Assembly: GCA_021325455.1 (NCBI GenBank)
Contig: JAJPHD010000023.1
Location: forward strand, 1-36,181
Direction of reading: 5' to 3'
From: Actinomycetota bacterium
GTDB taxonomy: Bacteria > Actinomycetota > Acidimicrobiia > Acidimicrobiales > JAJPHD01
DNA: 36,181 nt
Both the position numbers and the translations under genes were made by a program. The notes under the pieces are model-generated. The model made no database searches. It was not told the DNA's origin and saw nothing but the letters and a program-made list of their open reading frames with translations. Each line of letters starts with the position of its first letter. The first letter of the stretch is position 1. Of this stretch, positions 24,083-31,938 are shown piece after piece.

Positions 24083-25354
24083 CTACAGGTACTCGATCTG
24101 GGGCGCGGCCGGGAGGCAGTGGCGGGTGTCGAGGACGTAGGGGGCAGCGTCGGCCAGCCCCTGGACGTCCACGGCGTCGTGGTTGGCCAGGATGACCACG
24201 GCGTCGGCCCCGGCCGCCTCTTCTTGGGTGCCCTCCACCCTCGTGACGCGGGCGTCCACGTGCCCGTCCTGCACATGGGGATCGATGGCGAGCACCTCGG
24301 CACCGAGAGCCAGGAGGCGGTCCGCCACCACCCGGGCCGGCGACTCCCGGGCGTCCCCGGTGTTGGCCTTGTAGGCCAGGCCGACCAGGAGGATCCTGGA
24401 CCCGTTGACCGTTCGCCGCCTGCGGTTAAGGGCCACTACCAGCCGGTTCACCACGTAATCGGGCATGTGGTCGTTGACGTCGTTGGCCAGCTCCACGAAC
24501 CGGAAGCTGTGGCCGAGCCGGCGCCGTACCCGCCACGACAGATAGGAGGGGTCGATGGGGAGGCAGTGGCCACCCACGCCCGGGCCGGGGGTGAAGGCCA
24601 TGAAGCCGAAGGGCTTGGTCGAGGCAGCGGCGATGGCCTCCCACACGTCGATGCCCAGGTCGGAAGCGAACATGGCCAGCTCGTTCACCAGGGCGATGTT
24701 GACGTGGCGGAAGGTGTTCTCGAGCAGCTTGGTCATCTCCGCCACCGCCGGCGAGGAGACGGGCACGGTCTTGGCCACTAAGCGGCCGTAGAACCGCTCG
24801 ACCGCATCGAGGGAGTCGCCGTCGACCCCCGACACGACCTTGGGCGTGTTGTGCAGCTGCCAGGTCCGGTTGCCGGGGTCCACCCGCTCGGGGCTGTACC
24901 CGAGATGGAAGTCCTGCCCCGCCAGGAGCCCGGAGCCCTCCTCCAGGATGGGCCCCACCAGCTCCTGGGTCGTCCCGGGGTAGGTGGTCGACTCGAGGAC
25001 CACAGTGGCTCCAGGAGACAGGTACCTGGCCAGCAGGCGGGCCGCTTGCTCTATGTAGGAGAGGTCGGGGTTGCCCTCCCGGAGGGGAGTGGGGACGGTG
25101 ACGACCGCCACATGGAAGCCGGCACAGGCCCGCTCCTCGGAGGAGGCCCGGTACCTGCCCGTGGCGAGGGCCGCCTTCAGCCATTCGTCGCTCACGTCCT
25201 CCACGTAGGACTCGCCCACCGCCAGGCGCTTGACCCGGTCCGGGTCCACGTCGTAGCCGACGACGTCATAGCCAGCCTCCACGGCCTGCATGGCAAGGGG
25301 CAAGCCGACGTATCCCTGCCCCACCACCACCACCCGGCCGTCCCTGGGCATCAC
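24083..25354 (-). CDS. UDP-glucose/UDP-ManNAc dehydrogenase family (nucleotide-sugar dehydrogenase)
   Basis: Oxidises a UDP-sugar at C6 to a uronic acid with two NAD+. The Rossmann motif VVGQGYVGLP (10-19), VTVPTPL, the lysine-containing KLLENTFRHVNIALVNELA segment and the catalytic cysteine in GVGGHCLPIDP (Cys264) are all present; length 423 is normal. Sequence features are closer to the WecC/WbpA/VipA type than to UDP-glucose dehydrogenase of the Ugd type, so the product may be an amino-sugar uronate. It would supply an acidic sugar for the polysaccharide. ATG 25354 overlaps the stop of the PqqD-like gene by 4 bases. Confidence 0.92.
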   Translation of the reverse strand: MMPRDGRVVVVGQGYVGLPLAMQAVEAGYDVVGYDVDPDRVKRLAVGESYVEDVSDEWLKAALATGRYRASSEERACAGFHVAVVTVPTPLREGNPDLSYIEQAARLLARYLSPGATVVLESTTYPGTTQELVGPILEEGSGLLAGQDFHLGYSPERVDPGNRTWQLHNTPKVVSGVDGDSLDAVERFYGRLVAKTVPVSSPAVAEMTKLLENTFRHVNIALVNELAMFASDLGIDVWEAIAAASTKPFGFMAFTPGPGVGGHCLPIDPSYLSWRVRRRLGHSFRFVELANDVNDHMPDYVVNRLVVALNRRRRTVNGSRILLVGLAYKANTGDARESPARVVADRLLALGAEVLAIDPHVQDGHVDARVTRVEGTQEEAAGADAVVILANHDAVDVQGLADAAPYVLDTRHCLPAAPQIEYL

Positions 25355-25722
25355 TGGACCTCCGGGTCCTGCTCGGCCCCGGTCTCGACCCTCACCTCCA
25401 CCCCCTGGCGAGGTGGGTCGGCCGACACTCCTTCCAGGAGCCCCTGACGCCCGAGCTCCCTGACGAGAGCCAGCACGTCGCCCCTCACCGTCACGACATC
25501 AGCGCCGAAGGCCCCGGCCAGCTCGACGCCCAGCTCGTCAACGCTGCTCTGGCCGTCCAGACAGCTCCACACCACCGTGGCCGTCGGGTTGAGCAGGTGG
25601 GTCAGGCCATGCTCCTCGTCATAGAGGACCCCCTCCCCGTCGAGCTCCACACTGGCCACCTCCGCCCTGGCCACCGGCTTGAACCCGCCGTCGATCTGGT
25701 CTGCCGTGATAGTCCCTGCCAT
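25351..25722 (-). CDS. PqqD-like protein 1
   Basis: 123 residues with the PqqD fold: a short beta region (VASVELDGEGVLYDEEHG), then LNPTATVVWSCLDGQSSVDELG and a helix pair ending ELGRQGLLEG. PqqD-type domains bind leader peptides in peptide-modification pathways (RiPP recognition elements), and related stand-alone proteins accompany HprK-related kinases in surface-polymer loci. It has a strong ribosome-binding site (AAGGAG five bases before ATG 25722). A 30-residue C-terminal acidic tail is unusual. It is one of three divergent copies in this operon. Confidence 0.78.
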   Translation of the reverse strand: MAGTITADQIDGGFKPVARAEVASVELDGEGVLYDEEHGLTHLLNPTATVVWSCLDGQSSVDELGVELAGAFGADVVTVRGDVLALVRELGRQGLLEGVSADPPRQGVEVRVETGAEQDPEVQ

Positions 25723-25756
25723 ACATACTCCTTAGCTGTCCCCAGGGTCCAGTGCC

Positions 25757-26890
25757 TCACGCCGCAAGGTGGCCGCGCACCAAGCGGCAAGCAGCCTGGT
25801 ACCAGCGGTCCATGTGGCCCCGGTAGCGGTCGGTGACGAACCGGCGGTCCGGGAGAGCCAGGCCCCTCAGGTAGGCAAGCCGGTCCCTGGTCCCCCGAAT
25901 GCCCCACACGCCGCCCAGGCACTGGCTCAGGTACCTGTCGCTCGAGCGCAGATAGGAGGCCATGACCCGGCTCTGCAAGACGCCGGGGCGCAGGGCCCCG
26001 ACCCACTCGCCCAGGAGCCCCAACCCCGACACCGGCAGTGACGCGGTGGCCAGCTGCACCGCCCGGTGGACCACAACCTCGGCCCGGGACGACCTGGTCA
26101 GGCGAGCCAGCCGGCCCGAGTCGACCTTGCCTCCGAGGCCCATCTGGGCGATGTCCCTGAGGGATGCCAGCCTGGGGGGCACGTCGCTCACCGCCGCCGA
26201 GAAGCAGGCCTGCAGGAACCTGGCCTCGGGGGGAAGGACCTTGAGAGGCCTCCCTCCCAGCACGAGGTCGTCGGGCCTCTCCCACAGCGCCTCCAGGTCG
26301 ACTGACAGCCCGAAGGGGCCGCTCACCACGGTCCTGTGCAGGTCAACCTCGCAGAAGTCGCCCATCTTGAAGGTGGTCCCCTTGGTGAAGCGCCGGTCCC
26401 ACCCCGCCCTTGGCTCGGGATAGGCACGGTGGCCCCCGACGGCGGTGAGGGCCGCCACGGCATCGTCCCACTGGTCGGAGCGCACCAGCACGTCGACATC
26501 TATGAACGAGCGCTGGGCGGGGTCGGGGTAGTCGAGGTGGGCCACCGCCGGCCCCTTGAGCACGCGGTGATCGAGCCCGGCAGCCTCCAGCGTGGTGACG
26601 ACCTCCAAGGTGGCCCGCTCCATGCGAAGATCCCGGCCCAGGGCGGCGAGGTGGACCTCGCTCAGCTCCTCGGCCTGGTCATCGGTGACGTGCGTGGTCC
26701 CATCCTCGACGGCTGCCACCAGCAGGCCAGTCAGGCGCTCGCTCCTGGTCCCTTGCAGGAAGGGAACCCAGCATTCCCTTCCCAGCGGTCCCCTTGGCAG
26801 CAGGCTGGTGGCGGTGGCCAAGCCGTGAGCAGCCAACAAGGGCAGGAGCCAAGCAGCCCGGTCAGTGGCTTCCTCAGGCAGCTTCCTCAC
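25757..26890 (-). CDS. Nucleotidyltransferase family protein (PF14907 type)
   Basis: 377 residues. LKGPAVAHLDYPDPAQRSFI followed by DVDVLV is the family core: Lys112-Gly113, Arg127 and the metal-binding pair Asp131/Asp133. The second half is helical. Such proteins occur in polysaccharide/exosortase loci and in some lasso-peptide clusters beside HprK-like kinases, where they further decorate a phosphorylated serine. GTG 26890 has AGGAG two bases upstream and overlaps PqqD-like protein 2 by 17 bases, so the genes are translated together. Substrate is unknown. Confidence 0.78.
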   Translation of the reverse strand: MRKLPEEATDRAAWLLPLLAAHGLATATSLLPRGPLGRECWVPFLQGTRSERLTGLLVAAVEDGTTHVTDDQAEELSEVHLAALGRDLRMERATLEVVTTLEAAGLDHRVLKGPAVAHLDYPDPAQRSFIDVDVLVRSDQWDDAVAALTAVGGHRAYPEPRAGWDRRFTKGTTFKMGDFCEVDLHRTVVSGPFGLSVDLEALWERPDDLVLGGRPLKVLPPEARFLQACFSAAVSDVPPRLASLRDIAQMGLGGKVDSGRLARLTRSSRAEVVVHRAVQLATASLPVSGLGLLGEWVGALRPGVLQSRVMASYLRSSDRYLSQCLGGVWGIRGTRDRLAYLRGLALPDRRFVTDRYRGHMDRWYQAACRLVRGHLAA

Positions 26891-27191
26891 CCCTCCTAGC
26901 CTTCACCGCGCCCAGCTTCACGAGCTGCTGGAGGAGCCGGGCGATGCCGGGCCCCACCTCGTGCTCGGGAGCGCCGAACTCAAGGGCCAGTCTGTCGACG
27001 ACAGCCGGGAGGTCGACAGGCTCGGCCAGGAGCCGCCAAACGGCTGCAGCCGATCCCGAGAGCAACGAGGGGGTATCCGAGCCCGGCGGCAGGATGACGA
27101 CCCCCGTGCCCAGCCCTCTCCAAAGGACCGCCTCTTCGCGAACCCAGGACGTTCTCGTCTCCGCCTTCAGAACAGAGGTCCCCCCCACCAT
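26874..27191 (-). CDS. PqqD-like protein 2
   Basis: 105 residues: VREEAVLWRGLGTGVVILPP, LLSGSAAAVWRLLAEPVDLPAVVDRL-like helix and LLQQLVKLGAVKA reproduce the PqqD pattern (beta strands, a small-residue/AxxVW helix, winged end). It has little direct identity with the other two copies, so the three probably bind different partners. It lies between the Wzc-like gene (11 bases upstream) and the nucleotidyltransferase gene (17-base overlap). ATG 27191 has only a weak ribosome-binding site. Confidence 0.72.
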   Translation of the reverse strand: MVGGTSVLKAETRTSWVREEAVLWRGLGTGVVILPPGSDTPSLLSGSAAAVWRLLAEPVDLPAVVDRLALEFGAPEHEVGPGIARLLQQLVKLGAVKARRGEEAA

Positions 27192-27201
27192 TCGCAGAGA
27201 C

Positions 27202-28836
27202 TCAGTCCACGCTGGCGGCCCGCGACGCAGCCAGCCCTCGTACCCGTCCCAAGCCGTTCCTGCCCTGGTTGGAGGTGTCCTCCATCACCCCGTCCCACGG
27301 CGAGCTCGCCGCCGCCTGGCGCCGCCGGGACAAGGGCCGCCAGCGTCGGGGGGCCTCGACCAGCGACACCCCTACCAGCGGGGCACCGGCCTGGCGCAGG
27401 GTGGCGGTGGCCAGGCGGGCCGCCTCGGCCTTGATGCCGCCTTCACTGCACAGCAGGACCACGGCATCGGCCTGGCTGGCCAGCTGGGCGGCGTCATGGG
27501 CGAGCAGCACCGGGGCCGCCTGGACCAGCACCACGTCGGCCAGGTTCCGGACCTGGGCCATGAGCTCCGAGGTCCGGGGGCTGACCCGCGACCCGCCCCG
27601 GCGGTCGGCGGTGGCCAGACGCACACCCTCGATGGCGGTGGACCGGGCGATGTCCCCTGGGCCGGGGGGCTGGTCCAGTCCGAGGAGCCCTGGCAGCTCC
27701 GCCCGCCCGTAGGCGTTGGCCGCCAGGACCACCACGGTCGAGCCGGCGTCCCGGAAGCTGGCGGCCAGGTTCGCCACCACCGCTCCCTCGCCGTCGAAAC
27801 CGAGGGGGGAGGCAACGAGCAGGACATGGCCTCCCGGCCGTCCCATCTCGCCACGGTCCCCCGCCAGCATCAGGGTCTGGAGCACCCGGTAGGACTCGGC
27901 CGCCGGAGAGGCAGGGCGGTCGACCACCACCACCCCCGCGGGGCCGCCCTTGCGGGACGGCCGCGGCAGCTTGGCCAGCACGGGCAGGCCGAAGGCCGCT
28001 TCGGCCTGCGCCCTCGTGCGCACCCTGGTGTCCAGGCGCTCGAGCCCGAGAGCCAGGGCCAGGCCGACCAGCAGGCCGAGGGCACCACCCAGAGCGGTGC
28101 GGACGGACCGGCGGGCCGGCACAACCGCTGAGGCTCCCCGCTTGGGCCTGGAGTAGACGGCATAGGTGGTGGGTGCCTGCACCTGGTGCAGGTCCGTGTG
28201 CCCCGGGCCCGCCGACAACAGGGCTTCGTACTGGCGGTAGACGGAGCCGTACTCGCCGAGCAGCCCTTGCAGCTGGGCGCTGGCGACTCCCGCCCGGGAC
28301 GTGCCCTGTGCCTGGAGGGCATTGATCTGGGAGCGCAGGTTCAGCACCTGGGTCCTCATGTTGGCCACCTGCCGGGCAGAGGCGGCCCTGATCTGGTCGT
28401 CCAGGTAGCCGATGAGAGCATTGTCGAAGGCTCTCACGATCTCTGCGGCCTGGGAGGGAGACGACCCGCTGGCGCTCACCTCCAGCACACCTATCTTGTC
28501 CTCCGCCTTGGCCTGGACCTGCCCAGCCAGGCCGCTGGGAGAGCCCTTGTAGTGGAGCGACTTGGCGGCCATGACAGGGACCTGGCCATTGGTGGCGAAG
28601 AAGGCCATGGCATCCAGGGACAGCCCGCTCGGGTCCGTCTGGCCCATAGGCAGGGACAGGTAGCTCGTGGACTGGAAGCTCACGGTCCCGGCCCCGCTGG
28701 CTCCAGCCTTGGCCGAGTGGGCCGATACGAAGCCGCCGGCCAGGCCCACGACCGTGAGGAGGGCCACCACGGGCCAACGCCGCTTGAGTGCCCGGCCGTA
28801 GTCGGCCGGGCTCATCGATGCCGCGGCGGTGCTCAT
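27202..28836 (-). CDS. Wzc-like chain-length protein with inactive kinase domain
   Basis: 544 residues: Wzz-type N-terminus with membrane helix 1 (22-40), a periplasmic coiled-coil region (about 130-215), membrane helix 2 (about 248-266) and a cytoplasmic BY-kinase-like fold (300-500). In active kinases the Walker A is GxxGxGKS/T; here the matching stretch is ASPLGFDGEGAV (about 342-353), with no Lys-Ser/Thr. The Walker A' acidic residues are replaced (VVVLAANAY), and Walker B reads VLVQAAPVL instead of an Asp-bearing strand. No C-terminal Tyr cluster is present. It is therefore likely a structural regulator of polymer length. ATG 28836 follows GGAAAGG. Confidence 0.82.
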   Translation of the reverse strand: MSTAAASMSPADYGRALKRRWPVVALLTVVGLAGGFVSAHSAKAGASGAGTVSFQSTSYLSLPMGQTDPSGLSLDAMAFFATNGQVPVMAAKSLHYKGSPSGLAGQVQAKAEDKIGVLEVSASGSSPSQAAEIVRAFDNALIGYLDDQIRAASARQVANMRTQVLNLRSQINALQAQGTSRAGVASAQLQGLLGEYGSVYRQYEALLSAGPGHTDLHQVQAPTTYAVYSRPKRGASAVVPARRSVRTALGGALGLLVGLALALGLERLDTRVRTRAQAEAAFGLPVLAKLPRPSRKGGPAGVVVVDRPASPAAESYRVLQTLMLAGDRGEMGRPGGHVLLVASPLGFDGEGAVVANLAASFRDAGSTVVVLAANAYGRAELPGLLGLDQPPGPGDIARSTAIEGVRLATADRRGGSRVSPRTSELMAQVRNLADVVLVQAAPVLLAHDAAQLASQADAVVLLCSEGGIKAEAARLATATLRQAGAPLVGVSLVEAPRRWRPLSRRRQAAASSPWDGVMEDTSNQGRNGLGRVRGLAASRAASVD

Positions 28837-28869
28837 GGCACGCGCCTTTCCGTACCCAACATCAGGGAA

Positions 28870-28935
28870 TCACCCCCCTCTGGCGACGCCGCCACCGGCG
28901 CCCCCCCAATGACACGAAGCATTACTACCACACAT
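28870..28935 (-). CDS. Possible 21-codon Cys/Gly-rich peptide ORF
   Basis: ATG 28935 starts two bases after the stop of PqqD-like protein 3, with TGAGG just upstream, and encodes 21 residues: MCGSNASCHW followed by a Gly-rich end. It fills part of the 101-base gap before the Wzc-like gene. Adjacency to a PqqD-like gene makes a modified-peptide precursor conceivable, but the length is short and Gly-rich frames are frequent in such DNA. Confidence 0.25.
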   Translation of the reverse strand: MCGSNASCHWGGAGGGVARGG

Positions 28936-28937
28936 CC

Positions 28938-29243
28938 TCACTGACTGGCCTCGCGCCCCACAGGCTGTTGCCAGTCCACCAGGCCGAGGCTCGTGAACCG
29001 CTCGAGCGCCTCGCTCACATCCCGAGCTGCCTGGGATGCCGGGATCTTGCAGGCCTCCGACACCGCCGCCACCATCTCCTCTTCGGTGGTCTCCCCGTCG
29101 CACAGCTCCCACAGGGCCAAGGCCGACTCGTTGAGCGCGAGAGCCAAGGAACCCGCCTGGTCCCGCAGGACGTGGCACTCCCGACCGTGCTCCACCCGCA
29201 GGCCCGAGCGACGCAGCGGGCGGCTAGCCAAGACGTCGGGCAT
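28938..29243 (-). CDS. PqqD-like protein 3
   Basis: 101 residues. HVLRDQAGSLALALNESALA then LWELCDGETTEEEMVAAV and ALERFTSLGLV give the clearest PqqD-type pattern of the three copies (strand pair, LNESALALWELCDG motif, wing helix). AGGAG precedes ATG 29243, and the gene overlaps the end of the upstream LuxR-type gene by 20 bases, which ties it to the regulators. The partner could be a small peptide or another protein of the operon. Confidence 0.8.
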   Translation of the reverse strand: MPDVLASRPLRRSGLRVEHGRECHVLRDQAGSLALALNESALALWELCDGETTEEEMVAAVSEACKIPASQAARDVSEALERFTSLGLVDWQQPVGREASQ

Positions 29244-29943
29244 CTCCTGCCTCCTTGGTGTTGGCGCCGGGCTCCGAGCCGAAGCGCTCCAGCAGGCCGT
29301 GGTTGAGGACGAACGTGCTCGCTTCCAGCTGGGAGTGGACGCCGAGCTTGACCAGGATGTTCTGGATGTGGGTCCGTGCGGTGTGAGGTGAGAGGTAGAG
29401 CCTCCTGCCGATCTCCCGCCGGTCGCACCCTGCCACCACCAGCGCCAGCACCTCCTGTTCCCTGGCGCTCAGTGCCGAGAAGCGCCTCACGGCCTCGTCG
29501 TCCTCGCGGCGGGCCTCGATGAGGCTGCGCAGCAAGGTGCCGAGCATCCCCGGCGGTATCGGTGCCTCGCCCCGGCGCACCCGATGGAGGGCGTCAACGA
29601 GGTCCTCCACCGATTCGTCCGATCCGACGTAGCCGTCGGCACCGGCTCTCATGGCCGCCAGGAGCGCGGCGTCATCACCCGGAGGGCCTACCACCAGGAC
29701 CCTGGCCGGATGGTCCAGGTCCTTGAGCTGCCCGCACAGGGCCGTCTCGTCCCATTGCGCTTCGCCCCCGCACACCACCACGACCTCCGGCCGCCGGATG
29801 GCCGCCTCCGCCACCACCATCTCAGGCCGGCCCGGAGCAGCCACTACCTCGGTGTCCGCACAGACGGAAAGGGAGCCGACCAGCGCCTCGCGCAGGAGGG
29901 GCTCACCACAGGCCACCATGACCCGGAGGGTCTCAGGGATCAC
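29224..29943 (-). CDS. LuxR/NarL-type regulator with degenerate receiver (second of pair)
   Basis: 239 residues. The C-terminal LuxR helix-turn-helix is intact (about 155-215; FSALSAREQEVLALVVAGCD, LSPHTARTHIQNILVKLGVHS). The N-terminal part has receiver-like length and alternation, but the acidic pocket reads ACGE and the strand-3 phospho-acceptor Asp is Cys58 (VVVVCGG), so phosphorylation by a histidine kinase is unlikely. GTG 29943 overlaps the stop of the other regulator by 4 bases. It probably controls the operon by dimerisation or ligand binding. Confidence 0.85.
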   Translation of the reverse strand: MIPETLRVMVACGEPLLREALVGSLSVCADTEVVAAPGRPEMVVAEAAIRRPEVVVVCGGEAQWDETALCGQLKDLDHPARVLVVGPPGDDAALLAAMRAGADGYVGSDESVEDLVDALHRVRRGEAPIPPGMLGTLLRSLIEARREDDEAVRRFSALSAREQEVLALVVAGCDRREIGRRLYLSPHTARTHIQNILVKLGVHSQLEASTFVLNHGLLERFGSEPGANTKEAGDARRLG

Positions 29944-30611
29944 CGCACCCCCGCCCTGGCTCGATCCGGGTGCAAGCCGAACTGGCGGGCGACCCACACC
30001 ATCTCCGTCTGGGAGTGCACGGCCAGCTTGGCCATGACGCTCTGCACGTGGGTCCGCACCGTCTGGGGGGAGATGTTGAGCACGTCTGCCGCCTGGCCCG
30101 CCGATCCCCCAGCGGCTATCAGCTCCACCACTTCCCTCTCCCTTGCCGTCAACATGGCAAGCACCGAATGGCCCTTCTTGACCGGTGGGCGCGGGGCGGA
30201 GCAATCCACCTCGTTCCCGAGCGCCAACCCCCGCCGGGCTCTTTCGACGGCCTCGGCCAGCTCCTCGCCCCCGGCACTGGCAGGGATGGTGCCGGCAACG
30301 CCGGGCATGCCCGCCAGGTCGCCATCGATACGACCCGCGTCCGCAGCGACCAGGACCACCCTGGCCCCCTTGTCCCCGCCGAGCAGGGCCAGGGCCTCGC
30401 GCAGGCGAGCGTCGCTGCTGTCCCGGACCCTCACCACAGCAGCATCGACCCCCACTCCGTCGGCCGCCTCGCGAACACCGTCCAACGACGCCGGCATGGC
30501 GACGAGACGGCTGGCCATCCCGGTGATCAGCCTTGCCAGGGCCTGGGCATAGAGGTGGTCGTCATCGACCACCAGCACCGGCCCATCTCCCCTCCCTTTG
30601 GCCTCTGCCAC
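29940..30611 (-). CDS. LuxR/NarL-type regulator with degenerate receiver (first of pair)
   Basis: 223 residues from GTG 30611, which follows GGGGGGGAAG; an in-frame ATG at 30701 would add 30 residues from what looks like promoter DNA. The receiver keeps the acidic pocket (VVDDD, 14-18), but strand 3 ends VDAAVVRV with Arg61 where the phospho-Asp should be. The LuxR helix-turn-helix (about 152-212; LTAREREVVELIAAGGS, ISPQTVRTHVQSVMAKLAVHS) is intact. First gene of the long minus-strand operon, and it probably regulates its own divergent promoter. Confidence 0.85.
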   Translation of the reverse strand: MAEAKGRGDGPVLVVDDDHLYAQALARLITGMASRLVAMPASLDGVREAADGVGVDAAVVRVRDSSDARLREALALLGGDKGARVVLVAADAGRIDGDLAGMPGVAGTIPASAGGEELAEAVERARRGLALGNEVDCSAPRPPVKKGHSVLAMLTAREREVVELIAAGGSAGQAADVLNISPQTVRTHVQSVMAKLAVHSQTEMVWVARQFGLHPDRARAGVR

Positions 30612-30716
30612 CTTCCCCCCCTGTCGAGATTCACCTCGAGACGTGATTGATGTTACCCGAAACGTCACCCCTTGTGCCAGGCAGGGCCTGGATATCTCCA
30701 TTCGAAGTTGTCATAC

Positions 30717-30727
30717 CACAAATAGTG
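30717..30727 (-). promoter_or_regulatory. CACTATTTGTG dyad in the divergent promoter
   Basis: CAC-TATTT-GTG lies in the gap between the LuxR-type operon (minus) and the membrane-protein gene (plus). The same 11 bases occur at 11718-11728 upstream of the LAFTG/sulfotransferase genes. Shared dyads in promoters of one locus suggest a common regulator, possibly one of the LuxR pair or BldD. Confidence 0.45.
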
Positions 30728-30772
30728 ACTAGTCGGACATGGTAAAGCTGGTGATATGCAGCGGTGGGGGGG

Positions 30773-31807
30773 ATGCCGGTGGGACAGCCGGCGCGCCAGC
30801 AAGTCGTGAACCCGGCCACCCTGCTCTACCCCCTCCAGCAGGCATCGTTCGACGCCGGCTTCCTCCTGGCCGCGGCCACCACCGCCCTGGCGGTCCGGGA
30901 GCACCGGGGGCGAAGGGCGCAACCGGCCGTGGGCCTCATCATGGCCGCCGCCACGCTGGTGACCCTGCTTGCCACCGGCAATGCCCCGGCCCCCATCGTG
31001 CCTGCCCTGGCCCTGCTGACGGCGGGCGGGACGGCCTCGGCCACGGTGCGCAGGCACATCCCCCCATCCCCTGACCCTCTGGCCCACCTGGTCCGCCCCG
31101 CTTGCCTGGCCGCGCCGCTCCTCCCCGGTGCCGCCCTCCTGGCCTGGTTCCCGGCCCCCGCCTACCCCCCGCCCGTCCCTCACGTGCTGTGGGTCCGGCT
31201 CGCCGTCATGGCGATGGTGGTGGGTGGCTCGTTGGCACTCTGGTCCTTCGACCGGCGCTGGGGGCAGCTCTCTCCAGGCCTGCTCACCGTCTCCACCGCC
31301 GGGATCTTCGCCACCGTCCCCGACACCCAGCAGGCCGTAGCACTCATGGGGGTGGCAGGAGGGGTAGCCCTCATGGCCTGGCATCCCCGGCTCCGCCTGG
31401 GCCAAGTCGGCATCCCCCCCTTGCTGGGAGTGGTGGCATGGACGGTGGCGGTGGGTGGCCGGGGGCGCCACTCGGCGATAGTCGGGGGATTGACATGCCT
31501 CGGCCTGCTGGTGATCGAGCCGCTCGTCCACCTTCTCCTCTCCGCCAAGGGACACGAGCCAACGACCACCGGCCGACGTGGGTTGCCGCGTGTGCTCGTG
31601 CTGGCAGCCCTGGGGGGCCAGCTCCTGGTGGCGAGCCTAGAGTCACGGGTGGCGGGCCTCACTCCCACGACGCAAGAAGCCGTGGTGATCGGCCTCCCGG
31701 TCCTGGTCGCTGCCTTTGGGATGCTGCTGGCCTGGCAAAGGGTCGGGTGGCGCTGGGCCAAGGAAGTCATGAGCGCCAGGCCGGCTGGCTCATCCCCCGG
31801 GGGATGA
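30773..31807 (+). CDS. Multi-pass membrane protein of unknown function
   Basis: 344 residues with about nine hydrophobic helices separated by short polar loops; no catalytic motif or family signature recognised. ATG 30773 directly follows a seven-G run. It heads a plus-strand run toward the HprK-related kinase, whose start lies 128 bases after its stop. The stop codon lies inside a perfect 30-base palindrome. It could be a transport, sensing or polymer-handling component of the same system. Topology and context are the only evidence. Confidence 0.7.
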   Translation: MPVGQPARQQVVNPATLLYPLQQASFDAGFLLAAATTALAVREHRGRRAQPAVGLIMAAATLVTLLATGNAPAPIVPALALLTAGGTASATVRRHIPPSPDPLAHLVRPACLAAPLLPGAALLAWFPAPAYPPPVPHVLWVRLAVMAMVVGGSLALWSFDRRWGQLSPGLLTVSTAGIFATVPDTQQAVALMGVAGGVALMAWHPRLRLGQVGIPPLLGVVAWTVAVGGRGRHSAIVGGLTCLGLLVIEPLVHLLLSAKGHEPTTTGRRGLPRVLVLAALGGQLLVASLESRVAGLTPTTQEAVVIGLPVLVAAFGMLLAWQRVGWRWAKEVMSARPAGSSPGG

Positions 31808-31813
31808 GCCAGC
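31784..31813. repeat. Perfect 30-base palindrome
   Basis: GCTGGCTCATCCCCC is followed immediately by its exact reverse complement, with no loop. It spans the stop codon of the membrane-protein gene and the start of the 44-codon ORF. No T-run follows, so it is not a standard terminator; an operator, a cruciform-forming site or an RNA-processing hairpin is possible. Confidence 0.75.
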
Positions 31814-31938
31814 GGGCCGCCCTTGAGCCGTTCCGCGTGCCCATCCCGTTGCAGGAAACCCCTCGCACCACTATCGGCGCGCCCGTGCCGGGCGTGGGGC
31901 TTTGCTGGCCGCCCTCGCGCTTAGAGTGGCGGCGATGA
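31804..31938 (+). CDS. Possible 44-residue protein between membrane protein and kinase
   Basis: ATG 31804 overlaps the preceding stop (ATGA) and the frame's own stop overlaps the kinase start (ATGA, 31935-31938), the same coupling used by real gene pairs in this window. The product begins MSQRAALEPF, has a Pro-rich centre with one Cys, and ends LEWRR. Against it: no family match, the start lies inside the palindrome with no separate ribosome-binding site, and TAGAGT eight bases before the kinase ATG could be a leaderless-promoter -10 element. Confidence 0.3.
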   Translation: MSQRAALEPFRVPIPLQETPRTTIGAPVPGVGLCWPPSRLEWRR

